Assembly: GCA_964444795.1 (NCBI GenBank)
Contig: CAYUIQ010000001.1
Location: 62,001 to 126,000 of the forward strand
DNA from: JABMRP01 sp964444795
Lineage (GTDB): Bacteria > Planctomycetota > Planctomycetia > Pirellulales > Thermoguttaceae
Direction: 5' to 3'
Length of the DNA: 64,000 bases
Shown: piece after piece, positions 1 through 7,745 of the stretch
Numbering within the stretch: position 1 is the first letter of the stretch
Layout: each line of letters opens with the position of its first letter
Program-made: the position numbers and the translations under genes
The notes under the pieces: model-generated
What the model was told of the DNA's origin: nothing
Seen by the model: only the letters and a program-made list of their open reading frames with translations
Databases searched by the model: none

Positions 1-177
1 CACGCCGGTAATCGACGCGGGCGTAATGTCCGTCAGATCGCACACCCGCTCCATGGCCTCTTGCGGCAGGTAGCGATAGTGCTGCTGGATCGCCTGCAGA
101 ACGGGGATCACCCCCTCGGGGCGACGGCCCAACCGCTCGACGGTCTGATCGACAAAGGTTAAGTCCAATTCGGCCAT
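1..177 (-). CDS. NuoE-like [2Fe-2S] thioredoxin-fold subunit, N-terminal part only
   Basis: Fifty-nine codons from an ATG at 177 run off the left edge of the window, so the gene is partial. The visible residues contain the pattern IPVLQAIQQHYRYLPQEA followed by a CDLTDITPASITGV stretch. This is the helical N-terminus of NuoE/HoxE/HydC-type subunits of NADH dehydrogenases and bifurcating hydrogenases. The four cluster-binding cysteines normally lie further downstream and are outside the window. The start is six bases beyond the stop of the PQQ-like gene at 184-2061, with a GGAGAG upstream inside that gene, so it belongs to the same minus-strand operon. Whether a NuoF-like or hydrogenase subunit follows cannot be seen. 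Confidence 0.72.
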   Translation of the reverse strand, partial: MAELDLTFVDQTVERLGRRPEGVIPVLQAIQQHYRYLPQEAMERVCDLTDITPASITGV

Positions 178-183
178 GAAGAA

Positions 184-2061
184 TTACTTCTCTCCGATAC
201 AAAACAAATGCTTCTCGCCGCGGATGTACATTCGCCCGTCGGCAAATGCCGGGCAGGTAACGCAACCTTCGCCCAGATCGCCTTCGCCGATTCGCTTGAC
301 TCCTTCTCGGGTGGGTTGAACCGCCCAGGCCTTGCCGAGATTCTCGAAGACGTAAACGTTCTCGCCGGCCATCGCGGGCGACGAAGTGAAACTCTCGTCG
401 ACCTCGAATTCCTCGTCCCAGAGATACTCCCCGGTGGCCCGGTCGTAGCAGGTGAACATGCAACTTGAGGGCATCAGCATGACGAACTCCTGGGTGACCA
501 GCGGACTGCACGTGTCGGGGAGCCCGTCGTCACCGGTCCAGACAACGTGCGTGTCGGTGACGTCGTCGGTGCCGTCGGCCCGAATGGCCCGCCATTGATC
601 GTACTCGTTGCCCACGTAGACCACGCCGTCGAAACAGACGGGCGACACGCCCTCTTCGCCCTGGTAGGCTTTGGCTTTCCATATTTCCTTGCCGTCGAGG
701 GGATTGTAGGAGACGAGCCATTTATCTCCGGCAACGATCAGTTGATCGGCGTCTCCTACCCGCGCCACGATCGGCGAGGCCCACGAACTGCCCGTTTCGC
801 GCGGCACTTCCCAAACCGTTTCGCCCGTGGCCGCGTCGAGGGCCAGCATTCGCGACTTCGCCTCCCTGGGCGTTCCCTGGTCGATCTGAACAAGCAATCG
901 ATTGTCGTGCATCAGGAGCGAGGCCGAATGGCCGTAGTCTTCCTTCTGCACCTCAAAGTTGCGGTTCCAGACCAACTCGCCCGCGTAGTCGTAGGCGACC
1001 AGGTCGCCATTGGCAAACATGGCAAAAGCCAGCCGTCCGTCGGTGGTCATCGTGGGCGCGGCGAATCCGGTGAACTGGGGCTCCGGCGGAGCGGCGGTGT
1101 TCTCCGGAGTGACTTGCTTCTGCCAGAGGACCTTGCCGCTGTCGGCATCGAAACAGTAGACTTCCCGCTTCGCGTCATTGGCCCCGCAGAGAAACACGTA
1201 CTTGCCACACACGATCGGCGAATTGAGCCCTTCGAGCGGGACGGGCGTTTTCCAGAGGATCCCCTGGCCGGTCGCGGCGTCCCAAGTGGTCGGCACATTG
1301 GTCACCGGCGAGACCCCCGCTCCGCCAGGGCCGCGAAATTGCAGCCAACCGGCGGCGATTTCCTCTTCCGTGGGAAGCGGTGGGAAGGCCGACTCGGCTG
1401 GTTGCGGCGGAACGTCCGTGCCGTTTGGCCCGGGCGTTGGTTCGGCCGGGACAGCGAACTCCTTCTTCAACTGGGCAATCTGCTTGACGTCCTCGGGTAG
1501 ACGATTCTGCATCGTCAGGCCGAGAGTTACGGTCGTCAGGACGAGCAGGCCGGCCAAGGCGGCCACGGCCAAGCGTCCGAATTGGCCGGTCCGGGCGTCG
1601 ACGTCGGGGGATGTGCCGGCCGGCTCGGGCATGGGCAGCCTCCGCCGAAGCGCGGCCGCCGTGCGCGCGGAAAGCAGCAGGACAACCACCCCGACGGCCG
1701 CCAAGACCGCGCCAAGGCTTGCCATACGTCGATGCCGGAGATGTCGCTCGTTGAGATCCTTATCGATGGCCGCAAGTTGCGAGGACAGTGCCTCGGTCGT
1801 CTCTTTTTTCAGCTTGGCGTTGTCCTTGTCGTCCGCGGCCATGCGAAACCGATCGTCGGAAACCGTCTGCATCGTTTGCTTCAATGCCTCGAACGTGCCC
1901 GTCTTCAGCGGGTCGCTCGTCGTTCGGCGAGCGTAGTCCAGCAGCAGCAACCCGCAAACGATCGCCACGAAAACTCCGGCCACCGCGGCAACGCGTACGG
2001 CGATCAAATACCCTTGCCCGGGGGACAAATCGTCGGGCGTCTGTTGCGATGCGTCGGACAT
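184..2061 (-). CDS. Membrane-anchored PQQ-like beta-propeller protein
   Basis: The 625-residue protein has three predicted membrane helices in its N-terminal third (about residues 19-42, 114-132 and 163-184). A charged, coiled-coil-like segment lies between the first two. A PQQ_2-type beta-propeller runs from about residue 240 to the end. Propeller blades are marked by repeats such as CFDADSGKVLWQKQ, ALDAATGETVWEV and YDRATGEYLWDEE. The usual start of such planctomycete propellers, WLQFRGPGG, sits at the domain boundary. Proteins of this fold are often called BamB-like or quinoprotein-like, and a bound PQQ cofactor cannot be inferred from sequence. The gene lies 28 bases after the polyferredoxin gene and 6 bases before the NuoE-like gene, so it is probably an operon member working beside membrane electron carriers, with the propeller outside the cytoplasm. 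Confidence 0.85.
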   Translation of the reverse strand: MSDASQQTPDDLSPGQGYLIAVRVAAVAGVFVAIVCGLLLLDYARRTTSDPLKTGTFEALKQTMQTVSDDRFRMAADDKDNAKLKKETTEALSSQLAAIDKDLNERHLRHRRMASLGAVLAAVGVVVLLLSARTAAALRRRLPMPEPAGTSPDVDARTGQFGRLAVAALAGLLVLTTVTLGLTMQNRLPEDVKQIAQLKKEFAVPAEPTPGPNGTDVPPQPAESAFPPLPTEEEIAAGWLQFRGPGGAGVSPVTNVPTTWDAATGQGILWKTPVPLEGLNSPIVCGKYVFLCGANDAKREVYCFDADSGKVLWQKQVTPENTAAPPEPQFTGFAAPTMTTDGRLAFAMFANGDLVAYDYAGELVWNRNFEVQKEDYGHSASLLMHDNRLLVQIDQGTPREAKSRMLALDAATGETVWEVPRETGSSWASPIVARVGDADQLIVAGDKWLVSYNPLDGKEIWKAKAYQGEEGVSPVCFDGVVYVGNEYDQWRAIRADGTDDVTDTHVVWTGDDGLPDTCSPLVTQEFVMLMPSSCMFTCYDRATGEYLWDEEFEVDESFTSSPAMAGENVYVFENLGKAWAVQPTREGVKRIGEGDLGEGCVTCPAFADGRMYIRGEKHLFCIGEK

Positions 2062-2089
2062 GGAACTACTCTGGTCGGTGGAAAAGTTT

Positions 2090-3730
2090 CTATTGGTTCG
2101 GTGCCGTATCGGCGGCGGAATCGTCTGGAACGTACGGGTCGAGATTGTCGATCAGCCCAAGCCGCGCTTGCTCCGGCGGACAATACCAAAAACATCGCCC
2201 GCAGGCCACGCAGCCGGCCCGGTCGGGTTGATAATCCTCGCGGCGACGGCGGATCGACAGGTGAATGAGTTTGATCCCGATCACCAGTCCCACCCACGCT
2301 CCCAGCCAGCGGCAGGCGGCGGGAAGCTTCGCTCGTTGCTGCTTCGCCCGGTCGTAAAGTTCCTCTACCGACAGTCCGCTCTCGTGGAACGCTTCGCTGG
2401 CGTCGGTCGTACCGTCGACCTCGCCGAGCTCCTCGGCCCGAACGCGATCGGCCAGGGCGACGACCGGATCGAGTCGCGACAGGGGTACATCAAGCATTCC
2501 CCCTAACCACGCACACCCGGCGATCAGCGCGGGCAGGGCGATCAGCAACAACGCCAGGCGCCGGCGCCCGGCGCGACGGCGATCGGCCGGATACTCGCCC
2601 GTCGGTTGGACGATCGCGCCGTAAGGGCAAGCATCCTCGCACATGCGACACTTGATGCACTCGTCCGGCGGGATGGTCACGTGCCGCCGCGACACCTTCG
2701 AGGCCAATCCCAGAAGCGCGCCGTAGGGACAGAGAAACCGGCAATAGGGCCGCCCGACGAACACGCCCAGCAACAAGAAGCCGGCTCCGAAGATCAGCAT
2801 CCCCAGACTGCCGCTGAGCCGAAAGAACGCGACAAACGGATCGTATCGGCAGATGACCAGCGCCGTGCCGGTGGCGGCCAGCGCGACGGCCGCGCCCAGA
2901 TACACGTAGGCCAATAGTCCCAAGGTGTGTTCGAGCCAGCGCGGTATCTGGACCGGCCGCACGGCGACCAGCTCCTGTATGGCCCCCAGAGGGCAAACGG
3001 CCGCGCAGAAAGTCCGCCCGAAGAAAAGGGCAAACAGCAAAGGTAGCGAGAAAAACGCGACCGCGCTCAGGGGAATTACGTAGCCGGGATCGCCGATCGC
3101 CAGGGCAATGTTGCCAATGGCGCCGATCGAACAGACACAGCCCTCCCGCCAGAACCCGAACCACGCCAGCGATACAAGCGTCAACACAAACAACCCACGG
3201 CGCGATCGCCACGCCAGCGCGGCCGCCGAAGCCAGGATCAGGGCAATCAGCAGCACGCCGACGTCGAGAACCTCTAACCAGCCGGACCGCGGCGCGGGAT
3301 GCTGGGCGGTGGGGATCTCGTGGTCGGTAAACTCGGGCGTTGGGATCAACTCCTCGGCGCAGGTGGTTCCGACGCCCACGGCCAGGATCACGAGAACCAG
3401 CAATGCAAGCCGGAAAACAGGTCCGGAGGCCCGTCGCACGGGTCGTGTTGGGTGCCACTGGCGTCTCGCCAGTGCATTCTTGATTCGTAGCTTGCACCTC
3501 GCCCCGCTAGAACAACCCCCATCGGCAATTGCCCACGAAGCCGGGAACCCGTCATGGTCGGGGGTTGGCTCTTGGGGAATCGCAGAGCCCCGCGTTGCTT
3601 CCGGCCGATCAACTCGCACAGTGTGTGTTGGTCGTTTTTGAGTGCAAGCTACGGGCAAAGGGGCACTGGCGAGACGCCAGTGGCACCCATCGAACAGAGC
3701 GCGAAAGACTGTTGCCGGAAGTCCTCTCAT
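2090..3730 (-). CDS. NapH/NosR-like membrane polyferredoxin with a repeat-derived N-terminal extension
   Basis: The recognisable protein starts at about residue 104 with a hydrophobic segment (FRLALLVLVILAVGVG) and continues as a multi-spanning membrane protein. The NapH-type CxxxCP motifs are FCAAVCPLGA and YCRFLCPYGA. Two [4Fe-4S] ferredoxin motifs follow, CIKCRMCEDACPYGA and, near the C-terminus, CVACGRCFWYCPPE. Such proteins pass electrons between the quinone pool and periplasmic ferredoxins. The annotated start is the ATG at 3730, which overlaps the stop of the Tat ferredoxin gene as ATGA. However, residues 15 to about 95 are encoded by a 239-base inverted-repeat element (3450-3688) and have no family counterpart. 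If that extension is not translated, the start would be an alternative codon near 3391-3409. Product confidence is high; start confidence is low. Confidence 0.83.
   Translation of the reverse strand: MRGLPATVFRALFDGCHWRLASAPLPVACTQKRPTHTVRVDRPEATRGSAIPQEPTPDHDGFPASWAIADGGCSSGARCKLRIKNALARRQWHPTRPVRRASGPVFRLALLVLVILAVGVGTTCAEELIPTPEFTDHEIPTAQHPAPRSGWLEVLDVGVLLIALILASAAALAWRSRRGLFVLTLVSLAWFGFWREGCVCSIGAIGNIALAIGDPGYVIPLSAVAFFSLPLLFALFFGRTFCAAVCPLGAIQELVAVRPVQIPRWLEHTLGLLAYVYLGAAVALAATGTALVICRYDPFVAFFRLSGSLGMLIFGAGFLLLGVFVGRPYCRFLCPYGALLGLASKVSRRHVTIPPDECIKCRMCEDACPYGAIVQPTGEYPADRRRAGRRRLALLLIALPALIAGCAWLGGMLDVPLSRLDPVVALADRVRAEELGEVDGTTDASEAFHESGLSVEELYDRAKQQRAKLPAACRWLGAWVGLVIGIKLIHLSIRRRREDYQPDRAGCVACGRCFWYCPPEQARLGLIDNLDPYVPDDSAADTAPNQ
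3450..3688. mobile_element. MITE-like 239-bp element with imperfect terminal inverted repeats
   Basis: The left end reads GGGTGCCACTGGCGTCTCGC (3450 onward). The right end, read in reverse complement from 3688, repeats it exactly through 26 bases (3450-3475 against 3663-3688). After a short mismatch the arms match again: CGTAGCTTGCAC at 3486-3497 and its complement at 3642-3653, giving arms of about 48 bases. Each end also carries an internal small palindrome, CACTGGCG/CGCCAGTG. No transposase is encoded. From memory, the peptide read-through of this end (TGETPVAP or ARRQWHP) appears in many planctomycete predicted proteins, which fits a dispersed non-autonomous repeat. It lies inside the open frame of the polyferredoxin gene and leaves that frame open. 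Confidence 0.75.
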
Positions 3731-4419
3731 GCCGGGTCCACCCCCTCGCCGGCCGTATCATCATCGACCACTTGGCCCAACCGCTGCGCCTTTTTCCGGG
3801 CCAGCGTGTGCATCGCCTCCTTTGCCGCGTCCTTGAGCAAGTTGGGCTCGGTGCGGGGCAACCGCACGAAGGCGTCCGCGGGACACGCCACCGCAATGGC
3901 GCATTCGTTGCAGTCGAGACACCGGTCGTGACGGACTTGCAGGTAGAGCGATCCGTTCATCAAACCACATCCCTCGACGCACTTGGCGCAGCCGATGCAC
4001 TTGGGCTCGTCGATCGTGTACTCGAAGTACCGTATGCCGGGCCGCGGCTCGACGAACTTCCGAATGACGGCCCCGGTCGGGCAGAGATGGTTCTGTACGG
4101 CCGTGTCCAGTTGGTATTCCTCGGCGCGGAAGTACCCGGTGCATTCGTCGCAGTATCCGCACAGGGCAAAGCACTGCACGGCCTTGACGGCGGATTCATC
4201 CAACACGCAATGGGTTTCGCACTGACTGCAAGCGACGCACTTGTTGGGATCGATTTGCCAGACGAGCTCGTCGTCCCGGCCGCGGCGACCGGCAAGAAAA
4301 CCACCCAAGCCGGCGAAGGCGACGGCTCCCACCAGGCGAGCGCCGCCCCCGACAAATGCGCGCCGATCGACCGTTGCGTCTGAATTCGTTGATTGTTTGG
4401 AGGTCGTCATCGTTGTCAC
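3727..4419 (-). CDS. Tat-exported multi-cluster 4Fe-4S ferredoxin (NapG-like)
   Basis: This 230-residue protein has an N-terminal twin-arginine-type signal (DRRAFVGGGARLVGAVAFAG) and then cysteine-rich ferredoxin modules. Visible motifs are CVACSQCETHC with a later CFALCGYCDEC and HLCPTG, then CIGCAKCVEGCG, and CLDCNECAIAVACP. That is enough for three to four iron-sulfur clusters, as in NapG or DmsB-type electron-transfer subunits. It should act on the outer face of the membrane and pass electrons to or from the membrane polyferredoxin encoded directly downstream (ATGA overlap at 3727-3730). The start is a GTG at 4419 overlapping the stop of the small Tat gene (GTGA). The ATG at 4410 is an alternative and loses only three residues. 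Confidence 0.88.
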   Translation of the reverse strand: MTTMTTSKQSTNSDATVDRRAFVGGGARLVGAVAFAGLGGFLAGRRGRDDELVWQIDPNKCVACSQCETHCVLDESAVKAVQCFALCGYCDECTGYFRAEEYQLDTAVQNHLCPTGAVIRKFVEPRPGIRYFEYTIDEPKCIGCAKCVEGCGLMNGSLYLQVRHDRCLDCNECAIAVACPADAFVRLPRTEPNLLKDAAKEAMHTLARKKAQRLGQVVDDDTAGEGVDPA

Positions 4420-4646
4420 TTGGCCCTATTCTCTTTTTCAGCCACGGCTTGGGGAAGCCGGCATCCGGCCAGTCCGTCGCACCGGCGGCACTTGAACGAC
4501 CGGCCGTTGCCATCACTCGTCGAACAGCCATGCTCTCTCTCGACAAGCCAAATCGTTAGAAAACCGAGACCGCCCACCACGCCGTATCGCCCCGCGGCTT
4601 GCAGCCACTGACGTCGGTTGGTCGGTTGTTCGGCGGGCTGTTTCAT
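4416..4646 (-). CDS. Small Tat-signal protein with a four-cysteine tail
   Basis: This 76-residue protein starts with a short polar stretch, then NRRQWLQAAGRYGVVGGLGF and IWLVERE, resembling a Tat signal or a Tat-inserted anchor. The remaining part holds four cysteines with spacing C-x10-C-x2-C-x5-C (ending CRRCDGLAGCRLPQA). That could bind one iron-sulfur cluster or another metal. Its start overlaps the NHL gene stop as ATGA, and its stop overlaps the next gene as GTGA, so it is translated between them. No assigned function is known to me. Context suggests an accessory or electron-relay part of the same exported redox complex. The gene is short but the overlaps on both sides and the paired cysteines make it credible. 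Confidence 0.75.
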   Translation of the reverse strand: MKQPAEQPTNRRQWLQAAGRYGVVGGLGFLTIWLVEREHGCSTSDGNGRSFKCRRCDGLAGCRLPQAVAEKENRAK

Positions 4647-5650
4647 TGCGAGGTCTCCCCTGAATCGGATTGCTTTGGCGCGAAGACCCGCACCGCGCGA
4701 TTCTTCGCATCGAGAATCAGCACGCGATCGGCATCGTCGACCGCCACGTCGGCCGCCTGCTCGGCAACCTGATCGGGACCGGCCACCACACACTCGAAGT
4801 GGCCGCCCGTGTCGTAGATCTTCACCCGCGGCACGCCCTTCTCGGCCGTGACGTACCGCCCGTCGGAAAGCAAGGCGAAATGAACCGGGTTGCAGCAGCC
4901 CTGAAAGCCCTCGATCGTCGTCTCCGGCCGTCGCCAGGACGATTCCAGCGTGCCGTCGAATTTGTAAAGCTCCAGCCCCAACTTGCGGGGGCTGACTACA
5001 TGGAGAAAGTCGTCGGACGAAACGGCCAGATCGAAATAAGGGCTGGTCACGATGAAGCCCGTGATGTTGCGCTGCGGATCGTGCTTGCCGATCTCGGCCC
5101 GTATTCCGCCGGCCGTGTCACAGTGCCACACGGTTTGGTTCCCCGCGTCGGCAAGAAACACGTCGCCGGGGGCCAGCCCGATCGACGTCAGATTGGCCTT
5201 CTCGTCCAGCGACCGCCAGCTTGCCACCGGCTTCCCACCGGCGTCGAACACCTCGACGTGGCGTCTGGTGCCGACGTAGATGCGCCCGGGGAATTCATGC
5301 TTCGGGCCGCCAACCGCCAGACACCGCGGCTCTTCTTCCAGCGGGATCACGAGCCGCTCCGTCCCGCTAGTGTCCAACACGCGGACCGACTTGTCGCCGC
5401 CGACGCAGATCTGCCCCCCGGGTCCCACGGCCAGCGCCCGGGCTTGCGATAGGTCGACGTCGATTCGGCCTGTTTCTTCATAACGGATTAGCGCGGGATC
5501 GATGTCCCCTTCCGCTTCGGTCTGGTTGCCGGCTTCTTCCGGCCGCGGCGCACGCGTCTGCAACAGGGCAACGGCCGCCACGACGATCGCGGCGACGATT
5601 GCCAGGGCAATGCCCACGTCGGTTGCGGTGATTGCGCTTCGCTTCGACAC
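4643..5650 (-). CDS. Membrane-anchored NHL-repeat (six-bladed) beta-propeller
   Basis: The protein has one N-terminal membrane helix (about residues 12-31, VGIALAIVAAIVVAAVALL). A propeller of NHL type follows, with blades containing ALAVGPGGQICVGGD, PGRIYVGTRRHVEVFDAGG, GDVFLADAGNQTVWHCDTAG and DDADRVLILDAKNRAVRVF. Such propellers are usually protein-protein or ligand scaffolds rather than oxidoreductases. A GTG at 5650 gives 335 residues and begins eight bases after the stop of the upstream PQQ-like gene. The longer frame opening at 5689 would overlap that gene by 31 bases and adds no recognisable sequence. The stop overlaps the start of the small Tat protein (ATGA at 4643-4646), so the two are translationally coupled. 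Confidence 0.82.
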   Translation of the reverse strand: MSKRSAITATDVGIALAIVAAIVVAAVALLQTRAPRPEEAGNQTEAEGDIDPALIRYEETGRIDVDLSQARALAVGPGGQICVGGDKSVRVLDTSGTERLVIPLEEEPRCLAVGGPKHEFPGRIYVGTRRHVEVFDAGGKPVASWRSLDEKANLTSIGLAPGDVFLADAGNQTVWHCDTAGGIRAEIGKHDPQRNITGFIVTSPYFDLAVSSDDFLHVVSPRKLGLELYKFDGTLESSWRRPETTIEGFQGCCNPVHFALLSDGRYVTAEKGVPRVKIYDTGGHFECVVAGPDQVAEQAADVAVDDADRVLILDAKNRAVRVFAPKQSDSGETSQ

Positions 5651-5658
5651 GACGACAC

Positions 5659-7431
5659 TTATTCCTTCTTCTCTCTGAGATCGAGGCACACCATTCGCGA
5701 AATATCACGAACGATAAGCCGGCCGTCGACCAAGGCCATGGGGCCCCAACTGTGTTGCGCTTCGTCGATCACTTGGGCCTCGTCCCGGGGGATGTACTCC
5801 GTCGGTGTGGCCTCCACGATGGTGAGCACGCCGAAATTGTCCATCACCAACAGCAGTCCGTCGGCGATCATGTACGGTCCGGTGCCTTCGCCCTTGTCAA
5901 ACTTCCGATCACCGCTGTTCCACACTTCATTGCCGTCGAGATCCAGGCAGACCAGACGCTCGCCGAGTTGGCGAACGCCGTACAGGTAGCCGTCGTAGTA
6001 GATTGGCGTATGCTGCTCGGAGCTGAACTCCTTGGCCCTCAATTTGCCGATCGGCTCGACCGACAGGTTGTCGCCCTGCTGATGTACCTGTAGCAGAAGG
6101 GCCCCCGAGTTGTATCCGCCGCTGAAGAAGAGCCGATTGCCGGGCAACACGACGGGCGACGCCGAAGCGGCCGTGCCCACGCTCCAGTCGTTGGTTTGCC
6201 AAAGGACCTTTCCCGTTTCGGCCGAGACGCCGGCCACGCCGCTTCGGCCGCCGCCTCCGCGTTTGTCGGCCATGCCGTAGTAGACGTAGGTGCGCTGATC
6301 GCCGACCTTCATCGGGGTGATCGAAACATGGCTCATAACCCAGCGCTGCGGGTTCGGGCATTCCCAGTCAACTTTGCCCGTGGTGTAGTCGACCGAGAGC
6401 ATCAACGCCCGGCCGCTGGGGGCCAGGATCAAACGCTTGGCCTCGACGTCGATCAACGGGCACTGGGCGGCGTGCCAACCGGGTACCGTGGCGCCGTAGT
6501 CGAGCACCATATCGATCAGCCAGAGGCCCTCGCCCGTATTGGCGTCCCAACAGGCGACGTGACATCGGGGCCCCAGCGAGATGACGTAGTCGCCGATCAC
6601 CGCGGGAACTGCCCGCGTTCGGCCGTGGGTAACCGACACGATCGTCCGGTAGCGATTGCTCCAGATCTCGCGGCCGTCGTCCAGCGATAAGCATCGCATC
6701 ACATCGGCCGAATGATCGACGTCGTCCAGCGAGGGTGGCTGTCCGGCCTCTTTCCGGTCACCTTCCACGGGGGGTTCGTATGCAAGCGCCGCGAGCAACG
6801 CCTCGCGTTGCTGGAGGAACCGGTTGCGGAGCGTTTCCCGAATGAGTTCGTATTCCTCGGCCGAGACAACTCTCGGCGTTCCCGCGGCGCCACCGACAGC
6901 GGTGGGAAAGAGCTCTTCAAGCACGGGTTCCACGTCGTCGAACGTGTCTTCGGCCAGCGGTGTCAACACGTCGGCCAGCCGCTGGCGTTCCTTCTCGCGG
7001 AGCGCGCGCAACAACTCGACGCCGTCGTCCGCCTCGTGATCGAGCACGTAGACCCGCCCTCGATCGATTGCCGCGGACGCGTGCCCCTGGCCCAATTCGA
7101 TCGACCAAACTCTTTCGGGTCCGCCCTCGGGCCACTTTCGGGCCAAGCGCACACTATCGTCGCAGATTGCGTCGAGATTGGGGCCGCGAAACCAGGGCCA
7201 ACTGCCGACAATGTCCGACGGCGTACCGGGGCCGGCGACGGGAACCCCGAGCACGGGCCGGGGGGCCACGCGGACCTTGCCCGGTGGCGGTGCGTCATCC
7301 AATCCCGAGATTCTCGCCGCCACCTCGTCCTCGTGGATTGACACACCGCCGGTGTGCCACCACCCCAACGCGCCGACCGCAACGGCGGCAACCGCTAGGG
7401 GCACGACGACGGCAATCGAAGGGCTTTTCAT
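5659..7431 (-). CDS. Signal-anchored PQQ-like beta-propeller protein, first gene of the operon
   Basis: This 590-residue protein opens with a signal anchor (residues about 5-22, IAVVVPLAVAAVAVGALGW). A proline-rich linker and a PQQ_2-type propeller starting at WPWFRGPNLDAI (about residue 79) follow. Blades include CWDANTGEGLWLID, SVDYTTGKVDWECP, GVSAETGKVLWQTN and CLDLDGNEVWNSG. Between the first blades there is an extra helical, charged insertion (about residues 130-235) rich in Glu/Arg, which is unusual for plain PQQ-like propellers. The gene is the promoter-proximal member of the minus-strand operon running to the left edge and is divergent from the gene at 7746. The start ATG at 7431 is supported by the anchor sequence. 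Location is predicted to be periplasmic and membrane-tethered. Confidence 0.85.
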   Translation of the reverse strand: MKSPSIAVVVPLAVAAVAVGALGWWHTGGVSIHEDEVAARISGLDDAPPPGKVRVAPRPVLGVPVAGPGTPSDIVGSWPWFRGPNLDAICDDSVRLARKWPEGGPERVWSIELGQGHASAAIDRGRVYVLDHEADDGVELLRALREKERQRLADVLTPLAEDTFDDVEPVLEELFPTAVGGAAGTPRVVSAEEYELIRETLRNRFLQQREALLAALAYEPPVEGDRKEAGQPPSLDDVDHSADVMRCLSLDDGREIWSNRYRTIVSVTHGRTRAVPAVIGDYVISLGPRCHVACWDANTGEGLWLIDMVLDYGATVPGWHAAQCPLIDVEAKRLILAPSGRALMLSVDYTTGKVDWECPNPQRWVMSHVSITPMKVGDQRTYVYYGMADKRGGGGRSGVAGVSAETGKVLWQTNDWSVGTAASASPVVLPGNRLFFSGGYNSGALLLQVHQQGDNLSVEPIGKLRAKEFSSEQHTPIYYDGYLYGVRQLGERLVCLDLDGNEVWNSGDRKFDKGEGTGPYMIADGLLLVMDNFGVLTIVEATPTEYIPRDEAQVIDEAQHSWGPMALVDGRLIVRDISRMVCLDLREKKE

Positions 7432-7745
7432 GCTGGTCGATCAAGTGGGGAATCGTATTGCCACGAGTACCACTGCCGGCAATCAAAACTGCCGCGGGGC
7501 GGGCAACCGGGGCCGGCGCGGCGGCACGACGTTTGGTTTCCGCGGGGGAAGTGCCGCGGAAGATCGCCGGCATGGTGGGGGCCATATACTCATGGATATC
7601 CGCCGCCGGGCCGAATGTCAAGCCTTCTCGGTCTCTCGAACTCCCCATGCGAGGTAGGAATGTTGTCAACAGAGCCCCCCAACACTTGACCGGCGGTTCA
7701 TAATGACGATAGTGTTGAAACCGCCCCTCCAGCAAAGGACAATCC
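7432..7745. promoter_or_regulatory. Divergent intergenic region (314 bp)
   Basis: This gap separates the minus-strand redox operon from the plus-strand SHD1 gene, so it must hold both promoters. I see no convincing sigma-70 boxes, no long inverted repeat and no coding frame that resembles a protein. The call rests on gene orientation only. Confidence 0.5.

Noticed and set aside
3450..3688. Insertion sequence with transposase
   Set aside because: The element is only 239 bases with no transposase frame, so it was called MITE-like.
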